From an uncultured Winogradskyella sp. (GTDB taxonomy: Bacteria; Bacteroidota; Bacteroidia; Flavobacteriales; Flavobacteriaceae): DNA of 64,000 nt. Position 1 is the first letter of the stretch, and each line of letters starts with the position of its first letter. Below, piece after piece: positions 1 through 8,448 of this stretch. Both the position numbers and the translations under genes were made by a program. The stretch spans positions 729,131 to 793,130 of the forward strand of contig NZ_CANMIW010000001.1 of NCBI RefSeq assembly GCF_947498005.1. The letters run 5' to 3'. The notes beneath the pieces are model-generated. The model did no database searches, was not told the DNA's origin, and saw nothing but the letters and a program-made list of their open reading frames with translations.

Positions 1-471
1 GATATTGATCGTGCGAACGTATTAGGTGTCGATGAAGATGATCCTAATGCTGCAGATGATGTTATCGTTACAGAACTTCACTTACCAGTTGGTAAGCCAG
101 TTGTTTTTAAGATGAGATCACAAGATGTTTTACACTCAGCTTATATGCCTCATTTTAGAGCTCAGATGAACTGTGTACCTGGTATGGTAACTCAATTTGG
201 TTTTACACCTACAATTACAACTGCAGATATGAGACAGAGTCCTGATATGGTTGAAAAGGTAAAAAATATTAATGCTTTAAGATTGGAACGAAAGGCAGAA
301 ATAGAGGAAGCAGGTCAAGATCTTGTTTATGAGTTCGATTATCTTTTATTATGTAATAAAATATGTGGTAAGTCTCACTATAACATGCAGATGAAGATAA
401 TTGTTGAAACACAAGAGGAATATGATGCATGGTTGAAAGAACAGAAAACCTTTCCAAACTCATTAAATTAA
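1..471 (+). CDS. coxB: Cytochrome c oxidase subunit II, C-terminal part (5' end outside window)
   Basis: The reading frame is open from base 1, so only the periplasmic CuA domain is present. It receives electrons from cytochrome c and passes them to subunit I. The sequence shows the family pattern HSAYMPHFRAQMNCVPGM followed by CNKICGKSHYNMQ, which supplies the two Cys, His and Met CuA ligands. The usual Glu between the two cysteines is Lys here; that position binds through its backbone carbonyl, so the copper site should survive. The gene lies 34 nt upstream of coxA and is clearly co-transcribed with it. Identity is certain from motif and context; the true start and the N-terminal membrane segments lie upstream of the window. 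Confidence 0.95.
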   Translation, partial: DIDRANVLGVDEDDPNAADDVIVTELHLPVGKPVVFKMRSQDVLHSAYMPHFRAQMNCVPGMVTQFGFTPTITTADMRQSPDMVEKVKNINALRLERKAEIEEAGQDLVYEFDYLLLCNKICGKSHYNMQMKIIVETQEEYDAWLKEQKTFPNSLN

Positions 472-505
472 TACAATTTTTTTAAGAAAAAGATAATTAG
501 AGATT

Positions 506-2302
506 ATGTCAGCAACTATAGATACACACGGTCACGAAGAAGATCACGACGTACATCATCATAAAGAAACATTTATAACTAAGTATATATTTAGTATTGA
601 TCACAAAATGATCGCTAAGCAGTATTTAATTACTGGTACTATAATGGGAGTTATAGGTGTACTGATGTCTATTATGTTCCGTATGCAAATTGCATGGCCA
701 GAAGAGCCTAACTTACTTTTTGAAGCAGTATTAGGAAAATGGGCACCAGGAGGTGTAATGGATGCTGATATTTATTTGGCATTAGTTACTATACATGGTA
801 CAATAATGGTATTCTTTGTATTAACGGCAGGTTTAAGTGGTACCTTTAGTAATTTATTGATTCCACTTCAAATTGGCGCAAGAGATATGGCCTCAGGATT
901 CCTGAATATGGTGTCTTATTGGTTATTCTTTTTGTCTAGTGTAATCATGGTTATTTCGTTGTTTGTAGAAGCTGGACCAGCAGCAGCAGGATGGACAATT
1001 TATCCTCCGTTATCTGCATTACCAATGGCATCAGGTGGTTCTGGAATGGGTATGACATTATGGTTAGTGTCAATGGCTATTTTCATTGCATCATCATTAT
1101 TGGGTTCACTAAATTATATTGTTACAGTAATTAACTTGAGAACAAAAGGTATGTCAATGACAAGATTACCTTTAACAATTTGGGCATTCTTTGTAACAGC
1201 AGTAATTGGTGTAATTTCGTTTCCAGTATTATTATCGGCGGCTTTATTATTAATAATGGATAGAAGTTTTGGAACGTCATTCTTCTTATCAGATATTTTT
1301 ATCCAAGGTGAAGTATTACACTACCAAGGTGGTTCTCCTGTATTATTTGAACACTTATTTTGGTTCTTAGGTCACCCAGAAGTATATATTGTAATATTAC
1401 CTGCAATGGGATTAGTGTCTGAAATTATGGCATCTAATTCGCGTAAACCGATTTTCGGTTATAGAGCGATGATTGCTTCGATTTTAGCAATTGCATTCTT
1501 ATCTACAATAGTTTGGGGTCACCATATGTTTATTTCAGGTATGAATCCTTTCTTAGGATCTGTATTTACATTTACAACATTATTGATTGCAATACCTTCG
1601 GCAGTAAAAGCATTTAACTGGATAACGACTATTTGGAAGGGTAATCTCCAGATGAATCCCGCCATGTTATTTTCTATTGGTTTTGTATCTACATTTATTA
1701 CAGGTGGATTAACAGGAATTATTTTAGGAGATTCAGCATTAGATATTAATGTACACGATACATACTTTGTAATTGCTCACTTCCACTTAGTAATGGGTAT
1801 ATCTGCACTTTACGGAATGTTTGCTGGTATCTATCACTGGTACCCTAAGATGTTTGGTCGTATGTTAAATAAAAACTTAGGTTATTTACATTTCTGGATT
1901 ACTGCAGTTTGTGCTTATGGAGTTTTCTTCCCAATGCACTTTATTGGAATGGCAGGTTTACCAAGACGTTATTATACAAATTCAAACTTCCCATTATTTG
2001 ATGATTTAGCTAATGCAAACGTCATTATCACAATTTTTGCAATCATTGGTGGTGTTGCTCAGATAGTATATTTATACAATTTCTTTGCAAGTATGTTTTT
2101 TGGTAAAAAGGCAGAACAAAACCCTTGGAAGTCTACAACTTTAGAATGGACTACACCAGTTGAGCATATACATGGTAACTGGCCAGGAGCTATTCCTCAT
2201 GTTTACCGTTGGTCTTATGACTATAGTAAGCCAGGACATGATGTAGATTTTGTACCTCAAAATGTGCCTTTAAAAGAAGGAGAAGAGGAATTACAACATT
2301 AA
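506..2302 (+). CDS. coxA: Cytochrome c oxidase subunit I
   Basis: This is the catalytic heme-copper subunit of the terminal oxidase, an integral inner-membrane protein with about 12 helices that reduces O2 and pumps protons. Visible ligands are H290 and Y294 in GHPEVY (CuB and the cross-linked Tyr), the WGHH pair at about 339-340 (CuB), and HFH at 425-427 (heme a3 and heme a). The 598-aa length fits the family. The His-rich N-terminus (HGHEEDHDVHHHKE) is common in Bacteroidota versions. It follows the subunit II gene in one operon and ends at a terminator, whereas subunits III and IV lie 32 kb downstream at 34368-36474. Confidence 0.98.
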   Translation: MSATIDTHGHEEDHDVHHHKETFITKYIFSIDHKMIAKQYLITGTIMGVIGVLMSIMFRMQIAWPEEPNLLFEAVLGKWAPGGVMDADIYLALVTIHGTIMVFFVLTAGLSGTFSNLLIPLQIGARDMASGFLNMVSYWLFFLSSVIMVISLFVEAGPAAAGWTIYPPLSALPMASGGSGMGMTLWLVSMAIFIASSLLGSLNYIVTVINLRTKGMSMTRLPLTIWAFFVTAVIGVISFPVLLSAALLLIMDRSFGTSFFLSDIFIQGEVLHYQGGSPVLFEHLFWFLGHPEVYIVILPAMGLVSEIMASNSRKPIFGYRAMIASILAIAFLSTIVWGHHMFISGMNPFLGSVFTFTTLLIAIPSAVKAFNWITTIWKGNLQMNPAMLFSIGFVSTFITGGLTGIILGDSALDINVHDTYFVIAHFHLVMGISALYGMFAGIYHWYPKMFGRMLNKNLGYLHFWITAVCAYGVFFPMHFIGMAGLPRRYYTNSNFPLFDDLANANVIITIFAIIGGVAQIVYLYNFFASMFFGKKAEQNPWKSTTLEWTTPVEHIHGNWPGAIPHVYRWSYDYSKPGHDVDFVPQNVPLKEGEEELQH

Positions 2303-2338
2303 TATTCTCAAGAGAATATAAATCTCATAATAGAGATT
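2302..2338 (+). repeat. Two short inverted repeats after coxA
   Basis: ATATTCTC-AA-GAGAATAT at 2302-2319 is a perfect 8-bp inverted repeat. It is followed directly by AATCTC-N6-GAGATT at 2321-2338. Both sit between the coxA stop and its terminator. They may protect the mRNA 3' end or bind a regulator; neither has a T-run. Confidence 0.45.
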
Positions 2339-2350
2339 CACAATATCAAA

Positions 2351-2378
2351 GTCTTTCTGTTTTCAGAAAGGCTTTTTC
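2351..2378 (+). terminator. Intrinsic terminator of the coxBA operon
   Basis: CTTTCTG (2353-2359), loop TTTT, CAGAAAG (2364-2370), followed by GCTTTTT. Flanking A/T pairs extend the stem. It lies 50 nt after the coxA stop and before ruvB. Confidence 0.75.
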
Positions 2379-2401
2379 GTTATATTTGTTTTGACTATGT
2401 T

Positions 2402-2426
2402 GTCATTCTGAACTCGTTTCAGAATC
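2402..2426. repeat. Flavobacterial-type intergenic hairpin (ATTCTGAA...TTCAGAAT)
   Basis: ATTCTGAA at 2405-2412 and TTCAGAAT at 2418-2425 form a perfect 8-bp stem with a 5-nt loop inside the phrase GTCATTCTGAACTCGTTTC. Phrases like this are scattered between genes in many Bacteroidota genomes (recalled, not checked here). Its role is unknown. It lies in the leader region of ruvB. Confidence 0.5.
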
Positions 2427-2470
2427 TTTATATTAATTAAATAAGATTCCAACTTTCGAGGGAACTAAAG

Positions 2471-3493
2471 ATGAACGAAAACCTAAATCCAAACAACGAC
2501 AACTTCACACCTGAAGAATTAGATGTTGAAAAAAAATTAAGACCTTTAACTTTTGAAGACTTTACAGGTCAGGATCAAGTATTAGAAAACTTACTGGTTT
2601 TTGTGAAAGCGGCAAATCTTAGAAATGAAGCCTTAGATCATACATTATTTCATGGACCGCCAGGTTTAGGTAAAACTACGTTAGCGCATATTTTAGCTAA
2701 TGAATTAGATGTTGGTATTAAAGTGACTTCAGGCCCTGTTTTAGACAAACCAGGTGACTTAGCCGGATTACTTACCAATCTCGAAGATCGTGACGTTTTA
2801 TTTATAGATGAAATACATCGATTAAGTCCAATTGTAGAAGAGTATTTATATTCTGCAATGGAAGATTATAAGATTGATATAATGATAGAGTCTGGCCCAA
2901 ATGCTAGAACTGTTCAAATTAATCTAAATCCATTTACTTTAGTTGGTGCAACCACAAGGTCTGGTTTACTTACAGCACCAATGCGAGCGCGTTTTGGTAT
3001 TAGTAGTCGTTTACAGTATTATAAAACGGAATTATTAACGACTATTGTACAGCGTAGTGCCTCTATTTTAAATATGCCAATTACTATGGAAGCTGCTATA
3101 GAAATTGCAGGTAGAAGTAGAGGAACACCTCGTATAGCGAATGCTTTATTGAGACGTGTTAGAGATTTTGCGCAAATAAAAGGTAATGGCAAAATAGATA
3201 TCGAAATTGCCAAGTTTGCATTAAAAGCGCTTAATGTAGATGCCTACGGTTTAGATGAAATGGATAACAAGATTTTAACCACAATCATTGAAAAATTTAA
3301 AGGAGGACCTGTAGGTATTAGTACAATTGCGACAGCGGTAAGTGAAAGTACAGAAACGGTAGAAGAGGTCTACGAGCCATTTTTAATACAACAAGGTTTT
3401 ATAATGCGAACACCTCGTGGACGCGAAGTAACAGAACAAGCGTACAAACATTTAGGAAAAATTAAAGGACCAACGCAAGGAGGTTTGTTTTAA
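2471..3493 (+). CDS. ruvB: Holliday junction branch migration ATPase RuvB
   Basis: RuvB is the hexameric AAA+ motor that drives branch migration with RuvA in recombinational repair. At 340 aa it has the usual length. It shows Walker [10 protein letters not shown] (K68), Walker B FIDEIH (D113, E114), the GATTRSG sensor/arginine region near R163, and the C-terminal winged helix ending [16 protein letters not shown]. Its partner ruvA is not adjacent but lies at 19885, now about 16 kb away, of which about 9 kb is the inserted peptide island. It is followed after 14 nt by the P450 gene, so probably co-transcribed. Confidence 0.97.
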   Translation: MNENLNPNNDNFTPEELDVEKKLRPLTFEDFTGQDQVLENLLVFVKAANLRNEALDHTLFHGPPGLGKTTLAHILANELDVGIKVTSGPVLDKPGDLAGLLTNLEDRDVLFIDEIHRLSPIVEEYLYSAMEDYKIDIMIESGPNARTVQINLNPFTLVGATTRSGLLTAPMRARFGISSRLQYYKTELLTTIVQRSASILNMPITMEAAIEIAGRSRGTPRIANALLRRVRDFAQIKGNGKIDIEIAKFALKALNVDAYGLDEMDNKILTTIIEKFKGGPVGISTIATAVSESTETVEEVYEPFLIQQGFIMRTPRGREVTEQAYKHLGKIKGPTQGGLF

Positions 3494-3507
3494 AATAAAG
3501 CCTCAAT

Positions 3508-4842
3508 TTGAAAAAAGAACAAAATATACCAGCAGTTCCACTTAGTAAATTCTTCAAACATTCTTTAGAAATATTAAAGAATCCTCTGCCGTTTCATCAT
3601 CAGAACTTTGTAGAACAAGGTGATGTTTTTCGATTAAAAATAGGATTTAAAAATAGTGTAATTTTTGTTCGAGATGCGTCTTTGGCAGAATATGTACTTC
3701 AAAAAAATCAGAAGAATTATACAAAATCTAAAATTCAAACTGAAGATTTAGTCAAGTATGTTGGTAAAGGATTGTTAACCTCTGAAGGTGAGCATTGGAA
3801 AAAACAACGGAAGCTAATTCAACCTGCTTTTCATAAAAAACAATTAGTAAATCTATTAAATAATATAGAAAATGCTATTAAAACGGAATATAAAAGAATT
3901 ACACCTAATGTTGTAATAGACATTTTTCCAATCCTTAATGATTTAGCATTTCAAACGGTTGTGAAGTCTTTATTTAGTATCGCTGTAAAAAAGCAAGATA
4001 TTAATGACCTTCAAAATATAACTGAGGAAACACAAAAAATGTTGGTTAAGGAATTGCGTCAACCTTATTTGGGTTGGTGGTTTAGTTTAAGTGGAGAAAT
4101 TAAAAAGCATACAGATTTAACAGACCAAGCCAGACAAATTTTAAAACGTATTGTAAACGACAGACGTGATTCTAAAACAAAAGAGCACGATTTGTTAGAC
4201 ATGCTGTTAGATGCAAAGTACGACGATGGTTCGTCTATGGAAGAAGAGCAGCTTGTAGACGAAATTTTAATCTTGTTTGCAGCAGGCCATGAAACCACAT
4301 CTAACGCATTAACGTTTGCAACACAATTATTAGCATTGCATCCAGAATGGCAAGACAAAATTTATAACGAACGTAAGGTAATAGAAGAAGAATCGGATGA
4401 CTTAATGGATGTAGTAACGAAGTCTAAAATTTGTCAACAAGTTATAGAAGAAGCTATGCGATTGTATCCACCAGCTTACTTTATAGATCGCGTAAATAAA
4501 GCACCAGATACATTTAATGATTTGGAATTTGAAGCTGGGTCAAATTTACTATTTTCAGTTTACGAAATGCATCGTAATCCAAAATTATGGGAACAACCAG
4601 ATACATTTTTACCAGAACGATTTAATGAAGGAAGCCGAAAGTTTTCATCACAATATTTTCCCTTTGGAGCAGGACCAAGAAAATGCATTGGAAACAATTT
4701 TGCCATGTTTGAGATGATAATTGCCATTTCGGAATTAGTGTCAAACTATAAAATTGTTCCAGATTTTGAAGCCATAGAAATAACGCCTTTAATTACACTA
4801 AAACCAAAAAACGCTTTTTTAAAGTTTGAAGAGCGCACCTAA
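3508..4842 (+). CDS. Cytochrome P450
   Basis: A soluble heme-thiolate monooxygenase of 444 aa; substrate unknown. The start is a TTG at 3508, giving an N-terminus [17 protein letters not shown]; no upstream ATG fits. The I-helix motif AGHETT (259-264), the K-helix EEAMR, and the heme-binding loop [15 protein letters not shown] with C393 as axial ligand are all present, so the enzyme should be active. The overall look resembles class E/CYP102-like bacterial P450s. It sits between ruvB and queG with a 1-nt stop/start overlap to queG, so translation may be coupled. No redox partner is encoded next to it. Confidence 0.93.
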   Translation: MKKEQNIPAVPLSKFFKHSLEILKNPLPFHHQNFVEQGDVFRLKIGFKNSVIFVRDASLAEYVLQKNQKNYTKSKIQTEDLVKYVGKGLLTSEGEHWKKQRKLIQPAFHKKQLVNLLNNIENAIKTEYKRITPNVVIDIFPILNDLAFQTVVKSLFSIAVKKQDINDLQNITEETQKMLVKELRQPYLGWWFSLSGEIKKHTDLTDQARQILKRIVNDRRDSKTKEHDLLDMLLDAKYDDGSSMEEEQLVDEILILFAAGHETTSNALTFATQLLALHPEWQDKIYNERKVIEEESDDLMDVVTKSKICQQVIEEAMRLYPPAYFIDRVNKAPDTFNDLEFEAGSNLLFSVYEMHRNPKLWEQPDTFLPERFNEGSRKFSSQYFPFGAGPRKCIGNNFAMFEMIIAISELVSNYKIVPDFEAIEITPLITLKPKNAFLKFEERT

Positions 4843-5768
4843 TGCATAATAATACAGCCAAATACACTGAGTTAATTAAATCCGAAGCCAAGCGTCTCGG
4901 ATTTTTGTCTTGTGGTATAAGTAAAGCTGGCTTTTTAGAAGAAGAAGCACCAAGGCTAGAGCGCTGGTTAAATAAAAATAACAATGGAGAAATGCGTTAT
5001 ATGGAAAACCATTTTGACAAGCGTTTAGATCCAACCTTATTAGTAGAAGGCTCTAAAAGTGTGGTGTCTCTATTGTTAAATTATTACCCTTCAGAGCTTC
5101 AAAGAGAGGACTCTTATAAATTATCTAAATACGCCTACGGAAACGATTACCATCATGTTATAAAACATAAGCTAAAGTCGCTGTTATATTTCATTCAAGA
5201 TGAAATAGGTGAGGTTGGAGGACGCGCATTTGTAGATTCTGCTCCAGTTTTAGATAAAGCTTGGGCTGCAAAATCTGGTTTGGGTTGGATTGGAAAACAC
5301 TCTAACCTTTTAACACAACAAGTAGGCTCATTCTATTTTATTGCCGAATTAATTATTGATTTAGAACTAGACTATGACACACCAGTTACGGATCATTGCG
5401 GAACATGTACGGCTTGTATAGATGCTTGCCCAACTGAAGCCATTACAGAACCATACGTGGTAGATGGTAGCAAATGCATTTCGTACTTTACTATAGAACT
5501 AAAAGAAAATATTCCAACAGAATTTAAAGGAAAATTTAACGATTGGATGTTTGGCTGTGATATCTGCCAAGACGTTTGCCCTTGGAATAAATTTTCTAAA
5601 CCTCATAACGAACCCTTATTTAATCCACATCCTGAGTTATTAGATATGACCAAAAAAGATTGGGAGGAAATAACAGAAGATACGTTTAAAAAAGTGTTTC
5701 AGAAATCTGCAGTGAAACGAACTAAGTTTTCTGGTTTGGGGCGGAATGTTGAGTTTTTGAAGGATTAA
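4842..5768 (+). CDS. queG: Epoxyqueuosine reductase QueG
   Basis: QueG carries out the last step of queuosine synthesis, reducing epoxyqueuosine in tRNA with cobalamin and two [4Fe-4S] clusters. The 308-aa protein shows the ferredoxin-like cysteines C186, C189, C192, C196 and C239, C242, C246 ([13 protein letters not shown]), and the DUF1730-type N-terminal domain with the [22 protein letters not shown] stretch near residues 140-165. ATG overlaps the P450 stop by 1 nt. The last about 58 codons (from 5592) are duplicated at 14878-15051 at roughly 90 percent nucleotide identity, so the 3' end of this gene may be an imported allele that arrived with the island starting at 5769. Confidence 0.95.
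   Translation: MHNNTAKYTELIKSEAKRLGFLSCGISKAGFLEEEAPRLERWLNKNNNGEMRYMENHFDKRLDPTLLVEGSKSVVSLLLNYYPSELQREDSYKLSKYAYGNDYHHVIKHKLKSLLYFIQDEIGEVGGRAFVDSAPVLDKAWAAKSGLGWIGKHSNLLTQQVGSFYFIAELIIDLELDYDTPVTDHCGTCTACIDACPTEAITEPYVVDGSKCISYFTIELKENIPTEFKGKFNDWMFGCDICQDVCPWNKFSKPHNEPLFNPHPELLDMTKKDWEEITEDTFKKVFQKSAVKRTKFSGLGRNVEFLKD
5592..5768 (+). repeat. Left direct repeat: 3' end of queG
   Basis: This stretch matches 14878-15051. By hand alignment there are about 17 substitutions plus one missing codon over about 175 nt. Most differences are silent until the last dozen codons. The two copies flank the peptide island exactly. Confidence 0.85.
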
Positions 5769-5971
5769 TTATGTTGTTGAAGAACAATAAAGAATGTAAT
5801 TAAAAGTTATTTTGTTGTCAGAAAATACTTTTTTTTAATGTAAAATTATTTTTTTTGTTAAAATAAAAATATATTTTTGAATACCCTCTAGTAGCTTTTT
5901 ATCCCTTTATTGTAACGAATCCTTAATCGTTAAAACTTGTCAAACCCTAATTTGACCTAAACTACTTTGCT

Positions 5972-6649
5972 ATGCACAAAACTTACAACGTCTTAATTAT
6001 AGACGATCATCCTTTTGTTATTGACGGTTTTGAACGTGCATTACATTTCATTGCTAATCAATCTGGTACTATGAGTTTTAGAACGCATAGCTCAACTTGT
6101 TGCAAAACAGCTTATGATAAATTACAAAATTACACTACGAGTCAAGATTTGGATTTGGTAATTTTAGATATTAGTTTACCTATGGATAAGAGTCTTAAAA
6201 TAAGTTGTGGTAAAGATTTAGGTATCTTAATAAGAAAGTGGTTGCCAAATACTAAAATTCTGGTTTGTACTATGCATGTCAATAGCTATAAGTTAAGGCA
6301 AATACTCAATGCGTTTGACCCTTTAGGGTTTATTAATAAAGCAGACGTTAATTTTCAGGGTTTTGTAGCCGCTATTAATGATGTCTTGAACAATAAACTA
6401 CATTACAGTCAGACCATTATTAATGCCATTAAGCAAAAATCCTCAAATCAAATCAATCTGGACGATTATGATATTCTTATCTTAAAAGAACTTGCTAATG
6501 GCGCAAAGATGAATGACTTATTAAAATTAATTCATCTATCTAAATCAGGTATAGATAAGCGAAAACGTCTTTTGAAAGTAAAGTTTGGTATGGATACTAA
6601 TAGTGACCGTGATTTGGTTTTGGCCGCTAGAGCTAAGGGGTTTATTTAG
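5972..6649 (+). CDS. NarL/FixJ-type response regulator, orphan
   Basis: 225 aa. The receiver domain (about 1-140) has the acidic pocket D11/D12, phospho-acceptor D66 in LVILDIS, T100 and K123, all intact, so it should be phosphorylated. The C-terminal region (about 160-225, ILKELANGAKMNDLLKLIHLS...) is a divergent LuxR-type helix-turn-helix; an unusually Cys- and Lys-containing linker separates the domains. No histidine kinase is next to it. It is the first gene inside the queG-flanked island, about 280 nt upstream of the peptide precursor and in the same direction, so it is a candidate regulator of the cassette. The 203 nt before it are very AT-rich with no clear promoter. Confidence 0.8.
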   Translation: MHKTYNVLIIDDHPFVIDGFERALHFIANQSGTMSFRTHSSTCCKTAYDKLQNYTTSQDLDLVILDISLPMDKSLKISCGKDLGILIRKWLPNTKILVCTMHVNSYKLRQILNAFDPLGFINKADVNFQGFVAAINDVLNNKLHYSQTIINAIKQKSSNQINLDDYDILILKELANGAKMNDLLKLIHLSKSGIDKRKRLLKVKFGMDTNSDRDLVLAARAKGFI

Positions 6650-6855
6650 ATTTCCGTTTTTGCTTACTTTATGTGAGGATTTATGTAGTTTTATTTAAGC
6701 TGCAATGTCTACATTTACAGAACAAATAAAGAATAAAATTCAGTACTGTCCTGGTTTAGGGTTAAATATTTCTTAACACAAAAAATGTATTCAATTTGAA
6801 TGAATTTGAGACTGTTAATTAATATTTCAAAGGTAAAATATAACAAAATTAAAAA

Positions 6856-6875
6856 TATTTATTGCGCAATAAATA
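6856..6875. promoter_or_regulatory. 20-bp perfect palindrome upstream of the RiPP precursor
   Basis: TATTTATTGC followed by its exact reverse complement GCAATAAATA, centred 63 nt upstream of the precursor ATG. It is a candidate operator for a dimeric regulator, possibly the response regulator encoded just upstream, though this is inference only. It has no T-run and a zero-length loop, so it is not a terminator. Confidence 0.5.
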
Positions 6876-6928
6876 GGCGTTAACCGAAAAGCCATTAAAT
6901 AGAGTAGGTAAAATCAAAATTAAATATT

Positions 6929-7099
6929 ATGAAATTTAAATTAGACGATTTTAAGATTTGTGAAATTACCGAGATTAGTCAAGTTGTAGGAGGAGCAAGT
7001 GACTGTAAAACCGCATCTCATGCTTCAGCTAGTAATGGAGGGTGTGATGATGATTGGAGTTGGGATGACAGAAGTAGCAACGAATTAGCTATGGCGTAA
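6929..7099 (+). CDS. RiPP precursor peptide with double-glycine leader
   Basis: A 56-aa peptide. Leader MKFKLDDFKICEITEISQVVGG (two short blocks here: MKFKLDDFKI and CEITEISQVVGG) ends in VGG, the usual cleavage site for C39-peptidase exporters. The 34-residue core begins ASDCKTASHASASN and carries an acidic run CDDDWSWDD with several Ser, Thr and one Lys, the side chains that ATP-grasp enzymes join as esters or amides (graspetides). Three Cys lie at 11, 26 and 39. The frame is ATG to TAA and the leader resembles the Bacteroidota GG-leader family (TIGR04149-like). Next downstream are an ATP-grasp ligase, a SPASM protein and a C39 exporter. The modified product is unknown. Confidence 0.82.
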   Translation: MKFKLDDFKICEITEISQVVGGASDCKTASHASASNGGCDDDWSWDDRSSNELAMA

Positions 7100-7135
7100 A
7101 TTATGTAGTTTTTGACTATATAAATCTTACTTATG

Positions 7136-7191
7136 TTGACTGCTAATTAATTGGATACTATTTCTTGTGGTTTAAGATGCTTAGCAGTCAA
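7136..7191 (+). promoter_or_regulatory. Hairpin between precursor and ATP-grasp gene
   Basis: TTGACTGCTAA (7136-7146) and TTAGCAGTCAA (7181-7191) are perfect 11-nt inverted repeats around a 34-nt loop. No U-run follows directly. It may act as an RNA stabiliser or partial attenuator that makes precursor mRNA more abundant than maturase mRNA. Confidence 0.45.
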
Positions 7192-7260
7192 TTTAGTATT
7201 CTAGATAGTGTAATGTTTTTTAAAATTATTTATAATTTTTGATCATTTATTAACCAAGAT

Positions 7261-8274
7261 ATGTATATTATATTTTCTGAAAAAGATGATAAACAGACAA
7301 ACGAGATTATAGATCGACTTCTCTTTTATGACAAAGAGGTTAACCGCTATAACGAAGATTTTAACGAAACGCAACTTAAAGAGCTTTCAGGTTTTTTTCG
7401 GAGCCTGAAAATTACTATAAACTCTGAACTTTCTATAAAAGGAAATAAATTAGCTATCTATCATCGCAGGCCCATACCTACACTAATAAGCCTTCTTTTA
7501 GAAAGGGAATTAGTGGAAACAGATATAGTTTATCCAAACTTCAAAAAAGATTCAAGGTATTTTCGATTACTCAAAACTAATTACCTAACACACCAAAGTA
7601 GGTTTTATGAGATAGTTCTAAATAATCCCAATTATACCATTTGCAAAATTGATCATAGAGTTAACAAGCTGGATGTGCTTATAAAAGCGTCAGAATTGGG
7701 AATGGACGTACCTAATACACTAGTTTCAGGCGATAGAGAAGAGATAATTAAATTTTTTCAAGAATGTAACGAGAATATAATAACAAAATCTTTGTATGCA
7801 ATAATACCAAGTTATAATGGGAATGATGAAGGATTCATATTGAAGTCTTACACTGAACCAGTAGAAGACGTAGAAATGATTCCAGAACATTGCTTTCCTG
7901 CTTTTTTTCAACAGAACATAGAAAAAGCTTACGAAGTCCGCGTTTTTTTCTTGGACGGAAAATGTTATTCCGCTGCTATCTTATCTCAAACTAACAATAC
8001 CTCACATGTAGATTACCGACGTGAGGATATGGAAAACCCAAGCCGGATTGTACCATATAATCTAAATAGTAAGACAAAATCGCAAATCATAAAATTGATG
8101 AAAGTCGTGGGTCTAAATACAGGATCTTTGGATTTTATTATAGGGCAAGATGGTAAGACTTATTTCCTTGAGGTTAATCCAGTCGGACAATATGGTTTTA
8201 TTAATAGCGCGTGCAATTTCAAAATTTCTGATGATATTGCTAAAAAAATGATACAATTTCATGAAAGACAGTAA
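7261..8274 (+). CDS. ATP-grasp peptide ligase (GRASP-with-SPASM type)
   Basis: 337 aa, related in layout to RimK/MvdD ligases that use ATP to form ester or amide links between side chains of a precursor peptide. The N-terminal pre-ATP-grasp domain (about 1-130) includes the HRRPIPTLISLL stretch. The ATP-grasp fold occupies about 135-330, with EVRVFFLDGKCYSAAIL and the metal-binding LDFIIGQDGKTYFLEVNPVGQ (Asp, Glu and Asn ligands). It lies 161 nt after the precursor and overlaps the next small gene by 14 nt. I assign it to the grasp-with-spasm family (TIGR04192-like) from motif and neighbours; the type of cross-link cannot be read from sequence. Confidence 0.85.
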   Translation: MYIIFSEKDDKQTNEIIDRLLFYDKEVNRYNEDFNETQLKELSGFFRSLKITINSELSIKGNKLAIYHRRPIPTLISLLLERELVETDIVYPNFKKDSRYFRLLKTNYLTHQSRFYEIVLNNPNYTICKIDHRVNKLDVLIKASELGMDVPNTLVSGDREEIIKFFQECNENIITKSLYAIIPSYNGNDEGFILKSYTEPVEDVEMIPEHCFPAFFQQNIEKAYEVRVFFLDGKCYSAAILSQTNNTSHVDYRREDMENPSRIVPYNLNSKTKSQIIKLMKVVGLNTGSLDFIIGQDGKTYFLEVNPVGQYGFINSACNFKISDDIAKKMIQFHERQ

Positions 8275-8446
8275 ACTTACACTAAAAAAGGGCAATGAAC
8301 TGCCCTTGAACTATTCGTTGATCTCCGTGGAGGAAGATCAATCTAAAAAAGATATTAGTGAGGGCATGATACCTGTAGAATTTTGTAAGATATATAATGC
8401 AGACATGTTCGTAAGAAACCCTTATAAGAAAATAATAGAATATTAA
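8261..8446 (+). CDS. Small protein of the RiPP cassette, unknown function
   Basis: 61 aa, hydrophilic, no signal peptide or membrane segment (MKDSKLTLKKGNELPLNYSL...). Its ATG overlaps the ATP-grasp 3' end by 14 nt and its stop is 2 nt before the SPASM gene, so the three are translationally coupled. That packing argues for a real gene. It lacks a GG leader, so it is unlikely to be a second standard precursor; it may help the two maturases associate or present substrate. One Cys, at about residue 43. I do not recognise the family. Confidence 0.65.
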   Translation: MKDSKLTLKKGNELPLNYSLISVEEDQSKKDISEGMIPVEFCKIYNADMFVRNPYKKIIEY

Positions 8447-8448
8447 AT

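Noticed and set aside
5940..5971. TACTTTG motif as promoter of the response regulator
   Set aside because: It lacks one base of TAnnTTTG, has poor -33 spacing, and would leave almost no leader before the ATG.
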